DNA of 64,000 nucleotides from an uncultured Alphaproteobacteria bacterium (GTDB lineage Bacteria; Pseudomonadota; Alphaproteobacteria; RF32; CAG-239). Made by a program: the position numbers and the translations under genes. The notes under the pieces are model-generated. The model made no database searches. It saw only the letters and a program-made list of their open reading frames with translations, and was not told where the DNA came from. The DNA is taken from assembly GCA_934248075.1 (NCBI GenBank), contig CAKQKH010000006.1, positions 1 to 64,000 on the forward strand, read 5' to 3'. Positions 43,710 through 51,650 of the stretch are shown here, in pieces (within the stretch, counting starts at the first letter, position 1; each line of letters begins with the position of its first letter).

Positions 43710-46436
43710 CTAGACCTGACCATGGCAATGCTTGTATTTTTTGCCACTACCGCAAGGACACAAATCATTGCGGGCAACCTTGCCCCAAGTCGCAGGATTC
43801 TTAGGATCAATCTCGCCTTTGCTATATTGGAACGGCTCTTGTTTTTCTGCCGGCTCAGCCGGTTGAGATTGTCCGCCGACCAAAGCCGTCGGGCTTTCGT
43901 GAATCGCCTGAACATTGGTGTGCTTGGGCGCTTGATTTTCTACTTCGTCGGCATCTTTGTTCTGAATAACCGTGCGCAACAAAATAAAGGTAACCTTTTC
44001 ACCCAACTGATTGAGCATATCCGAAAACAAGTTAAAGGCCTCTTTCTTATATTCGTTTAGCGGATCTTTCTGCCCATAAGCGCGCAAAACAATGGTATGA
44101 CGCATATATTCCAAAGTGGCGATATGATCTTTCCACAAAGCGTCCAACTCTTGTAGCAGAATAGATTTTTCCACCAATCTGACAATGTCGGTCGGAACAT
44201 TGGCGTTTTTGGCGGCAACCTGAGCGTCTATTGCCTCAATCACCTTATCCACCAACTTTTCGCTTTCCATCTCCGATTCGTTTGTCCAATCGGCAATCGG
44301 CAGATCCACTCCCGACAAGCGAGCCAAATCCTGACGAATTTCCTCCGCCGGCCAATCTCGCGGCGAAGAGCCGTATGTGATGCGATTATATATAACATTG
44401 CGCAGCTGATCATGGCGCATATCCAAAATGGTCTCCGAAACATCATCGGCTTCCATCAGCTCCTTGCGCTGCTCATAAATAACTTTGCGCTGATCATTCA
44501 TCACATTGTCATATTTGAGCAAATTTTTACGGATATCAAAGTTGCGCTCCTCAACTTTCTGCTGAGCTTTTTCCAAAGCCTTGCTGATCCAAGGATGAAC
44601 CAAGGCCTCGCCCTCGGGCAATCCCAACCGTTGCAACATCAGGCTCATACGCTCGGAGCCGAAAATCCGCATCAAATCATCTTCCAGCGAGAGGTAGAAT
44701 TTAGATGTTCCCGGGTCCCCCTGACGTCCGGAACGACCGCGCAATTGGTTATCAATACGGCGGCTTTCATGACGCTCGGTACCTAAGATATACAAACCGC
44801 CGGCAGCTTTAACTTTCTCTTTGTCTGCCGCAACCTCGGCTTTAATTTTTTCACGCAAAGCGGCAATTTGCTCTTCCGTTTCATCGCCTTTGAGTTCAGA
44901 CTTAAGGCGCATATCCACGTTACCGCCCAGCTGAATATCGGTACCACGGCCGGCCATGTTGGTTGCAATGGTAATAGCGCCGGAAACGCCGGCCTGAGCA
45001 ACAATAGCGGCCTCTTGTTCATGGTGGCGCGCGTTCAAAACCTGAAACTTGACATCTGATGCCTTACGCAGCATATCTGCCACCAGCTCGGATTTTTCAA
45101 TTGAGGTAGTGCCGACCAAAACCGGCTGTCCTTTGGCATGGCATTCCAAAATGGTTTTGATAATGGCGTTATATTTCTCTCGCTCGGTGCGATAAATTTC
45201 ATCATGCAGATCCTGACGCAAAACCGGCTTATTGGTCGGAATCTCCACGCAGGTCAGATTATAAATATCATTAAACTCCGCTTCTTCGGTCATGGCGGTA
45301 CCGGTCATACCGGCCAATTTGGGATACAAACGGAAGTAGTTTTGGAAAGTAATGGAAGCCAGTGTCTGGTTCTCGGACTGAATTGGCACGCCTTCTTTGG
45401 CCTCAATGGCCTGATGCAAACCGTCTGAATAGCGGCGGCCTTCCATCATACGGCCGGTAAACTCGTCAATAATCACCACTTTGTTGTTCTTGACAATATA
45501 ATCCACGTCGCGAATATGCATTTTATGAGCGCGCAGAGCCTGATTAACATGGTGCACCAAACTTACGTTGGCAATATCGTATAATCCGCCTTCCTTAATC
45601 AGCCCAACCTCTTTGAGCAGAGCCTCAACATGGGTCATGCCGGCCTCGGTCAAAGTCACGGATTTGGCTTTTTCGTCCTTTTCATAATCCGCCTCAACCA
45701 ACTGCGGAATAATTTTGTTGACCAAAATATATTTTTCCGAGCTGTCTTCGGCCGCGCCGGAGATGATTAACGGCGTTCTGGCTTCATCAATCAAAATTGA
45801 ATCCACTTCATCGACAATAGCGTAATTAAACGGACGTTGCACCATATCAGCCAAGCGAAATTTCATATTATCGCGCAGATAGTCAAAACCAAGTTCGTTG
45901 TTGGTAGCGTAGATAATATCCGAATTATAGGCGGCGCGGCGCTCATCATCATTCTTTTCATGAACAATATAATCAACCGTCAGCCCCAAGAAACGATATA
46001 CCTGCCCCATCCACTCGGCATCGCGTTTGGCCAAATAATCATTGACCGTAACAATATGCACGCCCTTGCCTTCCAGCGCATTCAGATAAGCGGCCAAAGT
46101 TGCCACCAGAGTTTTACCCTCACCGGTCTTCATTTCGGCGATTTGACCACGGTGCAGAACAATACCGCCAATCATCTGAACATCATAATGACGCTGTCCT
46201 AACGTACGCTTGGCCGCCTCCCGAACTACGGCAAAGGCCTCCGGCAACAAATCATCTAGTGTTTCACCTTGTTTAAGGCGGGTTCTGAACTCATCGGTTT
46301 TAGCGCGAAGCTGCTCGTCGCTCAATGGCGCGATTGATGGCTCAAGAGAATTAATTTGTTCAACGATTTTATATTGTCTTTTAACGTAACGGTCATTGGC
46401 GCTGCCAAATATTTTGCGTGCGAGGCTGCCTATCAT
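43710..46436 (-). CDS. secA: Preprotein translocase ATPase SecA
   Basis: Motor of the Sec export pathway, 908 residues. Walker [14 protein letters not shown] near 101, Walker [14 protein letters not shown] near 205 (DEVD), the NBD2 motifs [19 protein letters not shown] near 500 and [10 protein letters not shown] near 580, and helical wing/scaffold domains are present. It ends in the zinc-binding SecB-contact tail [17 protein letters not shown], complete. The low-complexity linker before the tail is Ala/Pro/Glu-rich. Works with LepB above to export the window's signal-peptide proteins. Confidence 0.97.
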   Translation of the reverse strand: MIGSLARKIFGSANDRYVKRQYKIVEQINSLEPSIAPLSDEQLRAKTDEFRTRLKQGETLDDLLPEAFAVVREAAKRTLGQRHYDVQMIGGIVLHRGQIAEMKTGEGKTLVATLAAYLNALEGKGVHIVTVNDYLAKRDAEWMGQVYRFLGLTVDYIVHEKNDDERRAAYNSDIIYATNNELGFDYLRDNMKFRLADMVQRPFNYAIVDEVDSILIDEARTPLIISGAAEDSSEKYILVNKIIPQLVEADYEKDEKAKSVTLTEAGMTHVEALLKEVGLIKEGGLYDIANVSLVHHVNQALRAHKMHIRDVDYIVKNNKVVIIDEFTGRMMEGRRYSDGLHQAIEAKEGVPIQSENQTLASITFQNYFRLYPKLAGMTGTAMTEEAEFNDIYNLTCVEIPTNKPVLRQDLHDEIYRTEREKYNAIIKTILECHAKGQPVLVGTTSIEKSELVADMLRKASDVKFQVLNARHHEQEAAIVAQAGVSGAITIATNMAGRGTDIQLGGNVDMRLKSELKGDETEEQIAALREKIKAEVAADKEKVKAAGGLYILGTERHESRRIDNQLRGRSGRQGDPGTSKFYLSLEDDLMRIFGSERMSLMLQRLGLPEGEALVHPWISKALEKAQQKVEERNFDIRKNLLKYDNVMNDQRKVIYEQRKELMEADDVSETILDMRHDQLRNVIYNRITYGSSPRDWPAEEIRQDLARLSGVDLPIADWTNESEMESEKLVDKVIEAIDAQVAAKNANVPTDIVRLVEKSILLQELDALWKDHIATLEYMRHTIVLRAYGQKDPLNEYKKEAFNLFSDMLNQLGEKVTFILLRTVIQNKDADEVENQAPKHTNVQAIHESPTALVGGQSQPAEPAEKQEPFQYSKGEIDPKNPATWGKVARNDLCPCGSGKKYKHCHGQV

Positions 46437-46543
46437 AATGTTGGTTTTCCTTATTTTAATGTATCAATTAGTTTACATTTAGTGTTTTATCAATCAGAAG
46501 TCAATAGATTGATACCAAGTTATAAACGGTCTTAAAAATAAAG

Positions 46544-46573
46544 TTGTCATCTTGGCAGTTTTTAGTGTATAAA
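46544..46573 (+). promoter_or_regulatory. Promoter of the parvulin gene
   Basis: TTGTCA at 46544-46549, 18 bases, TATAAA at 46568-46573, followed by an AAGGAG-containing leader and ATG 46608. Confidence 0.6.
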
Positions 46574-46607
46574 ATCGATAGAAACAATTTCTGACAAGGA
46601 GAAAATT

Positions 46608-47420
46608 ATGCTGAATAAAAAATATGCCGCTATGGCTCTGATGAGCGCACTGCTCTTGTCGGCTCAAGCTTATGCCGAGGGCAAAGGCGGAATTGCCGCC
46701 ACCGTAAACGGCAAAAACATCACCGTAGCCCAGATTAAAGATGCCTACAACATGAATCCGGCTATAAAAGCCAAGGTTCCGTTTGATAAATTTTATGAAA
46801 AAACTTTAGATGTGTTTATTGACGGCGAGCTGGTTTATCAGGCTGCCGTAGCTGACAAAGTCATCGAATCTGCCGAATATCAAAAAGAACTCAAAGCCAT
46901 GAAAGAAGAATTGGCGCGTAAAGTCTATGTTGAAAAACAAGTGGATAAACTAGTCAGCGAAAACCAACTCAAAAAAATTTATGAAGACTATAAAGCCTCT
47001 TTCAAATCACAAAAAGAAGTTAAGGCCAAACATATTTTGGTTGACAGCGAGGCCAAAGCCAAAGAAATTATCGGCAAGCTGAACAAAGGCGGCAATTTTG
47101 ACAAGCTGGCCAAAGAATATTCCAAAGAGCCGGCTGACCTTGGCTACTTTCCCAAAGAGGCAATGGTGCCGGAATTTTCAGAAGCCGCTTTTGCTCTGAA
47201 AAAAGGCCAATACACCAAATCTCCGGTTAAAACCCAGTTCGGTTATCATGTAATTAAAGTTGAGGACATCAGAGATGCCAAACCTCAGCCTTATGAAAAA
47301 ATCAAACCGCAACTGAAAGGTATGGCTGCTCAAGGTGCTATGGGCAAGCTGTTTGATGACATTGCCGCTAAAGCCAAAGTCACCAAATACGACCTCAAAG
47401 GCAACGCCATTAATAAATAA
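46608..47420 (+). CDS. Periplasmic parvulin-type peptidyl-prolyl isomerase
   Basis: 270-residue exported protein with signal peptide ending near QAYA (residue 23). An N-terminal helical region resembles SurA/PrsA-type chaperone arms. The parvulin domain covers about residues 138-225: VKAKHILVDSEAKAKEIIGKL, GGNFDKLAKEYSKEP, LGYFPKEAMVPEFSEAAFALKKG, then FGYHVIKVED. Such proteins aid folding of outer-membrane or secreted proteins. It is monocistronic with a clear terminator (47431-47468). A PpiC/PrsA-like name would go beyond the evidence. Confidence 0.9.
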   Translation: MLNKKYAAMALMSALLLSAQAYAEGKGGIAATVNGKNITVAQIKDAYNMNPAIKAKVPFDKFYEKTLDVFIDGELVYQAAVADKVIESAEYQKELKAMKEELARKVYVEKQVDKLVSENQLKKIYEDYKASFKSQKEVKAKHILVDSEAKAKEIIGKLNKGGNFDKLAKEYSKEPADLGYFPKEAMVPEFSEAAFALKKGQYTKSPVKTQFGYHVIKVEDIRDAKPQPYEKIKPQLKGMAAQGAMGKLFDDIAAKAKVTKYDLKGNAINK

Positions 47421-47430
47421 CCTTTATATC

Positions 47431-47468
47431 AAAAAAATACCTCCTTCATATTCTGAAGGAGGTATTTT
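47431..47468 (+). terminator. Terminator of the parvulin gene
   Basis: AAATACCTCCTTC pairs with GAAGGAGGTATTT around about seven bases. It also faces the converging gene. Confidence 0.9.
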
Positions 47469-47481
47469 GTAACGCGCATAA

Positions 47482-48786
47482 TTATTTTTTGCTGATTCGC
47501 CGACGGCGGTTAATGCGGTTTAATACCGTTTCGGCAAACACCCGCAGCGGGCTGGAAAGCACTTGCGGAGCCAAACTTTTAGGCTCAATGTGCATATGGC
47601 AGGCCATTTCTACAAAATCGTCCCAATCAATGGCATATTTGGGGCATAACAACTGTTGCAGATTCAGGCAATCGCGGCGCAAATCCGGATTGATATAAAG
47701 CCCATTGCTGCTGATAGCCGTTAGCAACGCCGCATTGGCGGTCTCACAAGAGGCATAGGAATCCACCGTATGCACCACCAAAGAATTGTCAAAACCGATA
47801 ATCCCCGGATAAATATTGCCGATTTTTTCCTGCGCCCGAAATTCGTCTTCATGTTTGCCGGAATAAATGCGCCACTTTTGCGGAGTGCGCTCCTCATCAG
47901 AGGTAGCGATTTTTTTGCAGTTCTGAAAAACAATGCTTGATGAAGTCTTTGTATTTTCATACAAAAAGTCCGTTACATCATTAGGAGTACGCGGTCCATT
48001 AACAAATACAACGCTATACCCTTCTTGCGCCAAATGTCTGGCATCGGCCAACAATTTGCGAGCATAATTCACGCTAAAGATAATCTCCGGCCCTTCGACA
48101 CGTCCGCCCAGACAAAATACCACTTTTTTCTGAGCCTTTGAAAAATCGACCAGTTTCTCGACTTGAGCCTCAATTTCGGCATCATTCTTCAGCTTGTCCA
48201 ACAATTCTAACAGCTGTCTATTTTTTTCAATTACATTTTTGCGCTCAAAATTATTAATGGTTCCGATAGTAACCAAAACTTTTTTGCGCAAGCTTTTGTG
48301 TTGCAACATCCGGATCCGCGAGTGCAGTGTCAACAAGTGTTTGGGAACGTTAATCAAATCAACATATTTGTAACGATGCAGACGGCTGGTCAAAACCGCG
48401 GTAAAGACATTGCCTAAATCATGTTCCTGATAATATTCTTTAATCGCCCGACAGAGCATATCGACATTTTCGCCAGCCTTACTGCTTTCAGTCAGATTAT
48501 ACGCCGTAATAAAAATCCGCGGCGTAATTTTAGTATGCTTAAAGAAAGCGTCGGCCATCGCAAAAATATCTTTGCGAAAGGCTTCATAAGACGGATATTT
48601 AGAATAAAAACAAGCTTCTGTCAAAGCGGCGTAATCGCTCACTCCTTTAGGCAGCAAAAACAATTTGCCGGCATCATATTGAAGACCGGTTAATTCCGAC
48701 AAAGCCTTAAACGCGCCTAATACCTGATTGCGAAAACCACGATCAGGCGTACCAAGCGAAAATGGAATGATTTCTGAATTATTCAT
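47482..48786 (-). CDS. ELM1-like (mitochondrial-fission family) protein, tentative
   Basis: The 434-residue soluble protein has a GT-B-like two-domain feel. The C-terminal half matches the alphaproteobacterial ELM1 pattern: VVFCLGGRVEGPEIIFSVNYARKLLADA near residue 222, GYSVVFVNGPRTPNDVTDFLYENT near 256 (the family has a GPRTP motif), and SLVVHTVDSYASCETANAALLTA near 337 (the family's TADSVSMVSEA region). A basic C-terminal tail (NRRRRISKK). The start ATG follows AAGGAGAACTATC. Family members lie in lipopolysaccharide/capsule gene sets in other bacteria; the reaction here is unknown. Confidence 0.45.
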   Translation of the reverse strand: MNNSEIIPFSLGTPDRGFRNQVLGAFKALSELTGLQYDAGKLFLLPKGVSDYAALTEACFYSKYPSYEAFRKDIFAMADAFFKHTKITPRIFITAYNLTESSKAGENVDMLCRAIKEYYQEHDLGNVFTAVLTSRLHRYKYVDLINVPKHLLTLHSRIRMLQHKSLRKKVLVTIGTINNFERKNVIEKNRQLLELLDKLKNDAEIEAQVEKLVDFSKAQKKVVFCLGGRVEGPEIIFSVNYARKLLADARHLAQEGYSVVFVNGPRTPNDVTDFLYENTKTSSSIVFQNCKKIATSDEERTPQKWRIYSGKHEDEFRAQEKIGNIYPGIIGFDNSLVVHTVDSYASCETANAALLTAISSNGLYINPDLRRDCLNLQQLLCPKYAIDWDDFVEMACHMHIEPKSLAPQVLSSPLRVFAETVLNRINRRRRISKK

Positions 48787-48940
48787 GATAGTTCTCCTTT
48801 ACAACTAGTTATAATGATAAAAACTTAATAAAGACATAACAAAATCGATACCATTTTTTGCATATACCAATATATTACAGCCTGATATTGCCAAAATAAA
48901 TTTATGCGCTAATATAGGTGAGAATTAACCGGAGTTGCCT

Positions 48941-49357
48941 ATGAACGAAGAAAACAAAAAAACAAAATTACTGCCGCGCTTGGGCTGGGCGGCGCTAACC
49001 TCGCCGATAAATACTCTTTTGGCCATCGGACTAGCTTATTTTGCCGCCAAAGTCTATTTGTTTGACGGCGATTTTACTGACAAACTGGCAATGTTTGTCA
49101 TCATCGGACTATGGATCTTTTGGTTTATCGCCAAGCATATGCTTTTGCTGTTTATTCTTCTGGCGTTGGCCGCCAGCGGAGTTTATTGGCATTATACCCA
49201 TTGGCAGCAGGTGCAGACCGAATGCGAGCAAAACGGCGGCTACTGGAACTCCAAAACCAAAACTTGTGAGGAAAATCAATCCTTTTGGCAGCAGATTCAA
49301 CATAAATGGCAAGACTACAAATCTAAAGCTGAATGGCTGAACAAACTCAGCAAATAA
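48941..49357 (+). CDS. Small membrane protein with C-terminal Cys pair
   Basis: Start at ATG 48941, six bases after CGGAG; a TTG at 48935 is less likely. The 138-residue product has two to three hydrophobic segments (about 22-42, 48-70 and 70-82), then a polar C-terminus with Cys residues in ECEQNGGYWNSKTKTCEENQ near residue 98, a small Cys-bounded loop typical of extracytoplasmic mini-domains. Function unknown. Its terminator follows at 49362-49391. Confidence 0.65.
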   Translation: MNEENKKTKLLPRLGWAALTSPINTLLAIGLAYFAAKVYLFDGDFTDKLAMFVIIGLWIFWFIAKHMLLLFILLALAASGVYWHYTHWQQVQTECEQNGGYWNSKTKTCEENQSFWQQIQHKWQDYKSKAEWLNKLSK

Positions 49358-49361
49358 ACAC

Positions 49362-49391
49362 AAAAAAACCAACCGCAAAGGTTGGTTTTTT
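49362..49391 (+). terminator. Terminator between two converging membrane-protein genes
   Basis: AAAAACCAACC, GCAAA, GGTTGGTTTTTT: perfect stem with T-run. Confidence 0.92.
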
Positions 49392-49393
49392 GT

Positions 49394-49837
49394 TTAGTTC
49401 TGTTTGGTACGACATGTCGCGCCATGTTTGCTCAGAAGCCGTTCCATTTTTTCAGACTTGGCCACATCTAGCGCATACTCAAATTGCTCGCACCAGCTTT
49501 TCTCATGATCCCAATTTTCATATGCCTTGTCAATTTTGGCATTTGGATTAGCCCCCAATACCAGCAGCCACCATACATTACTGTAATTGTCTGCTTTTAC
49601 TTCGTTAAAAAGCATGGCATTTTTGTACTCCTGATGCCAATTTTTTATGTCTATAATGACAATCAGCGGCGCCACAATTGCTATTATCGCAACGGTTAAC
49701 CCCAAAATCACCCAGAGTAAAAAACTCTCCGGCATCAGAACCATAAAAACTATGACATCAACAAAAATCGCAACTAAAGTTGCTGTTGCAAGAGCATTAT
49801 TAAACATGCCGTTGCGGATTGAGAAAAAATTCTTCAT
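49394..49837 (-). CDS. Membrane protein with C-terminal ankyrin-like repeat
   Basis: The 147-residue product has two hydrophobic segments (about residues 12-34 and 41-63). The C-terminus matches one ankyrin unit: VWWLLVLGANPNAKIDKAY...YALDVAKSEKMERLLSKHGA, with the GANPNAK turn and the L-x2-HGA end. A single ankyrin-like unit tied to two membrane helices is unusual. No Shine-Dalgarno before the ATG. It shares its promoter block with the gene at 43244-43525. Role unknown. Confidence 0.62.
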   Translation of the reverse strand: MKNFFSIRNGMFNNALATATLVAIFVDVIVFMVLMPESFLLWVILGLTVAIIAIVAPLIVIIDIKNWHQEYKNAMLFNEVKADNYSNVWWLLVLGANPNAKIDKAYENWDHEKSWCEQFEYALDVAKSEKMERLLSKHGATCRTKQN

Positions 49838-49884
49838 ATCTAAAATTTTTGGTTAATAAGGTTAATAATATAATAAACTTTAAA

Positions 49885-49925
49885 ATCAATTTACGTTAGC
49901 CCGAATTAGACAAATTTGCAAGCAC
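49885..49925 (-). promoter_or_regulatory. Promoter block shared with the 43.5-kb gene
   Basis: On the minus strand TTGCAA, 17 bases, TAACGT, with the plus-strand core AATTAGACAAATTTGCAAG identical to 43587-43605. It is placed 50-90 bases upstream of the ATG in both genes. Confidence 0.5.
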
Positions 49926-49949
49926 TTTTATCAATAATTCAATAACACA

Positions 49950-49990
49950 AAAAGCGGTTGAAATTCCGTCAGATAAGAACTTCAACCGCT
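49950..49990 (-). terminator. Terminator of the DUF465-like gene
   Basis: AGCGGTTGAA pairs with TTCAACCGCT around 18 bases, with T-run on the minus side. Confidence 0.75.
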
Positions 49991-50037
49991 ACTTTACTTT
50001 TAGCTTCAAGCAAATGAGGCTATACAATCACCCCTTC

Positions 50038-50250
50038 TTAGGCTATAATATTTGGCATTATGCGCGCTTCTACCGATTTAATTTTGTTTTTCAGCCCATT
50101 GCGCAGGGTATTAAGCTGTTTAGCCTTAAAAAAATCGATAGTTTGATTATTATTAACCAGATGCCGAATATCCGAACGCACCCGACGTTCTTCCAATTTA
50201 AGCTCGCACAAATGAAGCTGCAATTTTCCGGTTTGATTTTGATTAAACAT
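50038..50250 (-). CDS. DUF465 (YdcH-like) small protein
   Basis: 70-residue protein, helical throughout. Pattern LHLCELKLEERRVRSDIRHL, then AKQLNTLRNGLKNKI and the terminal IMPNIIA. Alphaproteobacterial DUF465 proteins typically end in a short ...PDIIA-like tail after a lysine-rich helix, which this matches. The protein forms a helical hairpin; its function is unknown. AAAGGG is a possible but distant ribosome-binding site. It is between the ankyrin-type membrane gene and the phosphofructokinase gene, divergent from the latter. Confidence 0.6.
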   Translation of the reverse strand: MFNQNQTGKLQLHLCELKLEERRVRSDIRHLVNNNQTIDFFKAKQLNTLRNGLKNKIKSVEARIMPNIIA

Positions 50251-50376
50251 AAAAGCTTAGCCCTTTCCAAAAATCAAAAAAATCTGTGAACTTGTGTTTT
50301 TTTACTGGAATATTCCTCAAAAATCTGTATTAGTATATTACAAAATGAACGAAAAATCAACCCAAAAGGAGAAATA

Positions 50377-51462
50377 ATGAATACAAAGACTAAAAAAAGA
50401 CTGGGAATCCTTACCAGCGGCGGCGATTGCGCCGGCCTAAATGCGGTTATCAGCGCAGTTGTGGAAGCCGCTTCCGAAAAAGGTTGGGAGGTGTATGGTA
50501 TTCACAATGGTACTGATGGCATCACCAATTTGCCGCATAGTTATGAGATTCTGACCACCCATAATTTCTCCGATTCCCCCTGGCCGAGACTGAGCGGTTC
50601 TTATTTAGGATCGTTGAACAAAGGCGTTAAGATGGAATCTTTGGAAGAAATGTCCAAAAAATTCTCTGTCGGTGTCAAAGATTTGGAGCTTGACGCCATT
50701 ATCGTTGTTGGCGGCGACGGCAGTATGAACATTGTTTCCAACTACTGCAAAGGCAGCAATGTGCGGGTTATCGGCATTCCCAAGACCATTGACAATGATA
50801 CTCCGGTAACCGAGTTTTCGGTTGGTTTTCAGTCCGCGGTTCAGGTTTGCACCTCTGCGATTGACAGTTTGGAGCTGACCGCGCGTTCTCATAACCGCGC
50901 TCTGATTATGGAAGTTATGGGGCGTGATGCCGGACACTTGGCCATGCATTCGGCCATTGCCGGACAAGCCGACGTTTGCTTGGTGCCTGAAATTCCCTAC
51001 ACCATTGACGGCGTGGTCAACAAACTTAAGGCCATTAAGGCTAGCGGCCGCAACCATGCTGTTATTGTTGTGTCAGAAGGTATTAAGACTGAAGACGGCA
51101 GCCACATCAGCAGCAAAAAGAATTTGGTTGGCGAGGCGGTTTATGGCGGTATCGGCCAATACCTCTGCTCTGAAATCAGCAGCCGTTACAATGAATTTCA
51201 GGTACGCGTGACCACTCTTGGCCATATTCAGCGCTCGGGTGTGCCGGTAGCGTTTGACCGCCTGTTGGCCGCCCTATATGGCGCCAAAGCGGTTGAACTG
51301 TTGGAAAACGGTGATAACAACAAAATGGTAATCTGGAAAAATGGTAAAGTTGATGCCGTTTCTTTGACCGAGGTTGTTCGCACCGGAACCACCTTGCTCA
51401 ACACCAACAGCGACCATGTTAAAGCCGCCAAAGCTTTAGGTATGTATATCGGCAAAATTTAA
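50377..51462 (+). CDS. 6-phosphofructokinase, ancestral PPi-type clade with Gly/Lys donor site
   Basis: Phosphorylates fructose 6-phosphate in glycolysis. The 361 residues contain LTSGGDCAGLNAVI near 12, the donor-site motif GGDGS at 112-116 and the catalytic PKTIDNDTPVTE at 135-146, then GRDAGHLA. The combination Gly 115 (the ATP-type residue at E. coli position 104) with Lys 136 (PPi-type residue at position 124) is that of the mixed group, which includes ATP-using enzymes such as the trypanosome PFK. So the donor cannot be fixed as PPi. Start ATG follows AAAAGGAGAAATA. It is monocistronic, with a terminator at 51477-51508. Confidence 0.9.
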   Translation: MNTKTKKRLGILTSGGDCAGLNAVISAVVEAASEKGWEVYGIHNGTDGITNLPHSYEILTTHNFSDSPWPRLSGSYLGSLNKGVKMESLEEMSKKFSVGVKDLELDAIIVVGGDGSMNIVSNYCKGSNVRVIGIPKTIDNDTPVTEFSVGFQSAVQVCTSAIDSLELTARSHNRALIMEVMGRDAGHLAMHSAIAGQADVCLVPEIPYTIDGVVNKLKAIKASGRNHAVIVVSEGIKTEDGSHISSKKNLVGEAVYGGIGQYLCSEISSRYNEFQVRVTTLGHIQRSGVPVAFDRLLAALYGAKAVELLENGDNNKMVIWKNGKVDAVSLTEVVRTGTTLLNTNSDHVKAAKALGMYIGKI

Positions 51463-51476
51463 TTGCCAATAAACCC

Positions 51477-51508
51477 AAAAAAGCCTCGTTACAAACGAGG
51501 CTTTTTTT
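51477..51508 (+). terminator. Terminator of the phosphofructokinase gene
   Basis: AAAAAGCCTCGTT pairs with AACGAGGCTTTTT around three to four bases, followed by T. The hairpin element C begins 19 bases further on. Confidence 0.93.
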
Positions 51509-51526
51509 GTTACCTACAAACAAAAA

Positions 51527-51650
51527 GAAGTTTGGAGAATAGTACAGATAGAGTGATTTGAAAGGCGGAAGTACCGGAGCGTACAAAACAGTACGTGAGG
51601 ACACTTCCGACCTGCACAAATCGCCCTAGATGTGCTATTATACGAACTTC
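51527..51650. repeat. Interspersed hairpin element, copy C
   Basis: Outer stem GAAGTTTG/CGAACTTC (one G-T), GAG/ATA loop, ATAGTACA/TGTGCTAT, tandem GA/GA loop, TAGAG/CCCTA region, TGATTTG/CAAATCG, CGGAAGT/ACTTCCG, and apical GCGTAC, six bases, GTACGT. Against copy B2, ACAG/CTGT has become ATAG/CTAT: a compensated pair change. The right end touches the stop codon of the RND pump gene (51651). Confidence 0.85.

Noticed and set aside
50377..51462. PPi-dependent phosphofructokinase
   Set aside because: The donor residue at the 104 position is Gly, so PPi use cannot be claimed; only the clade resemblance remains.
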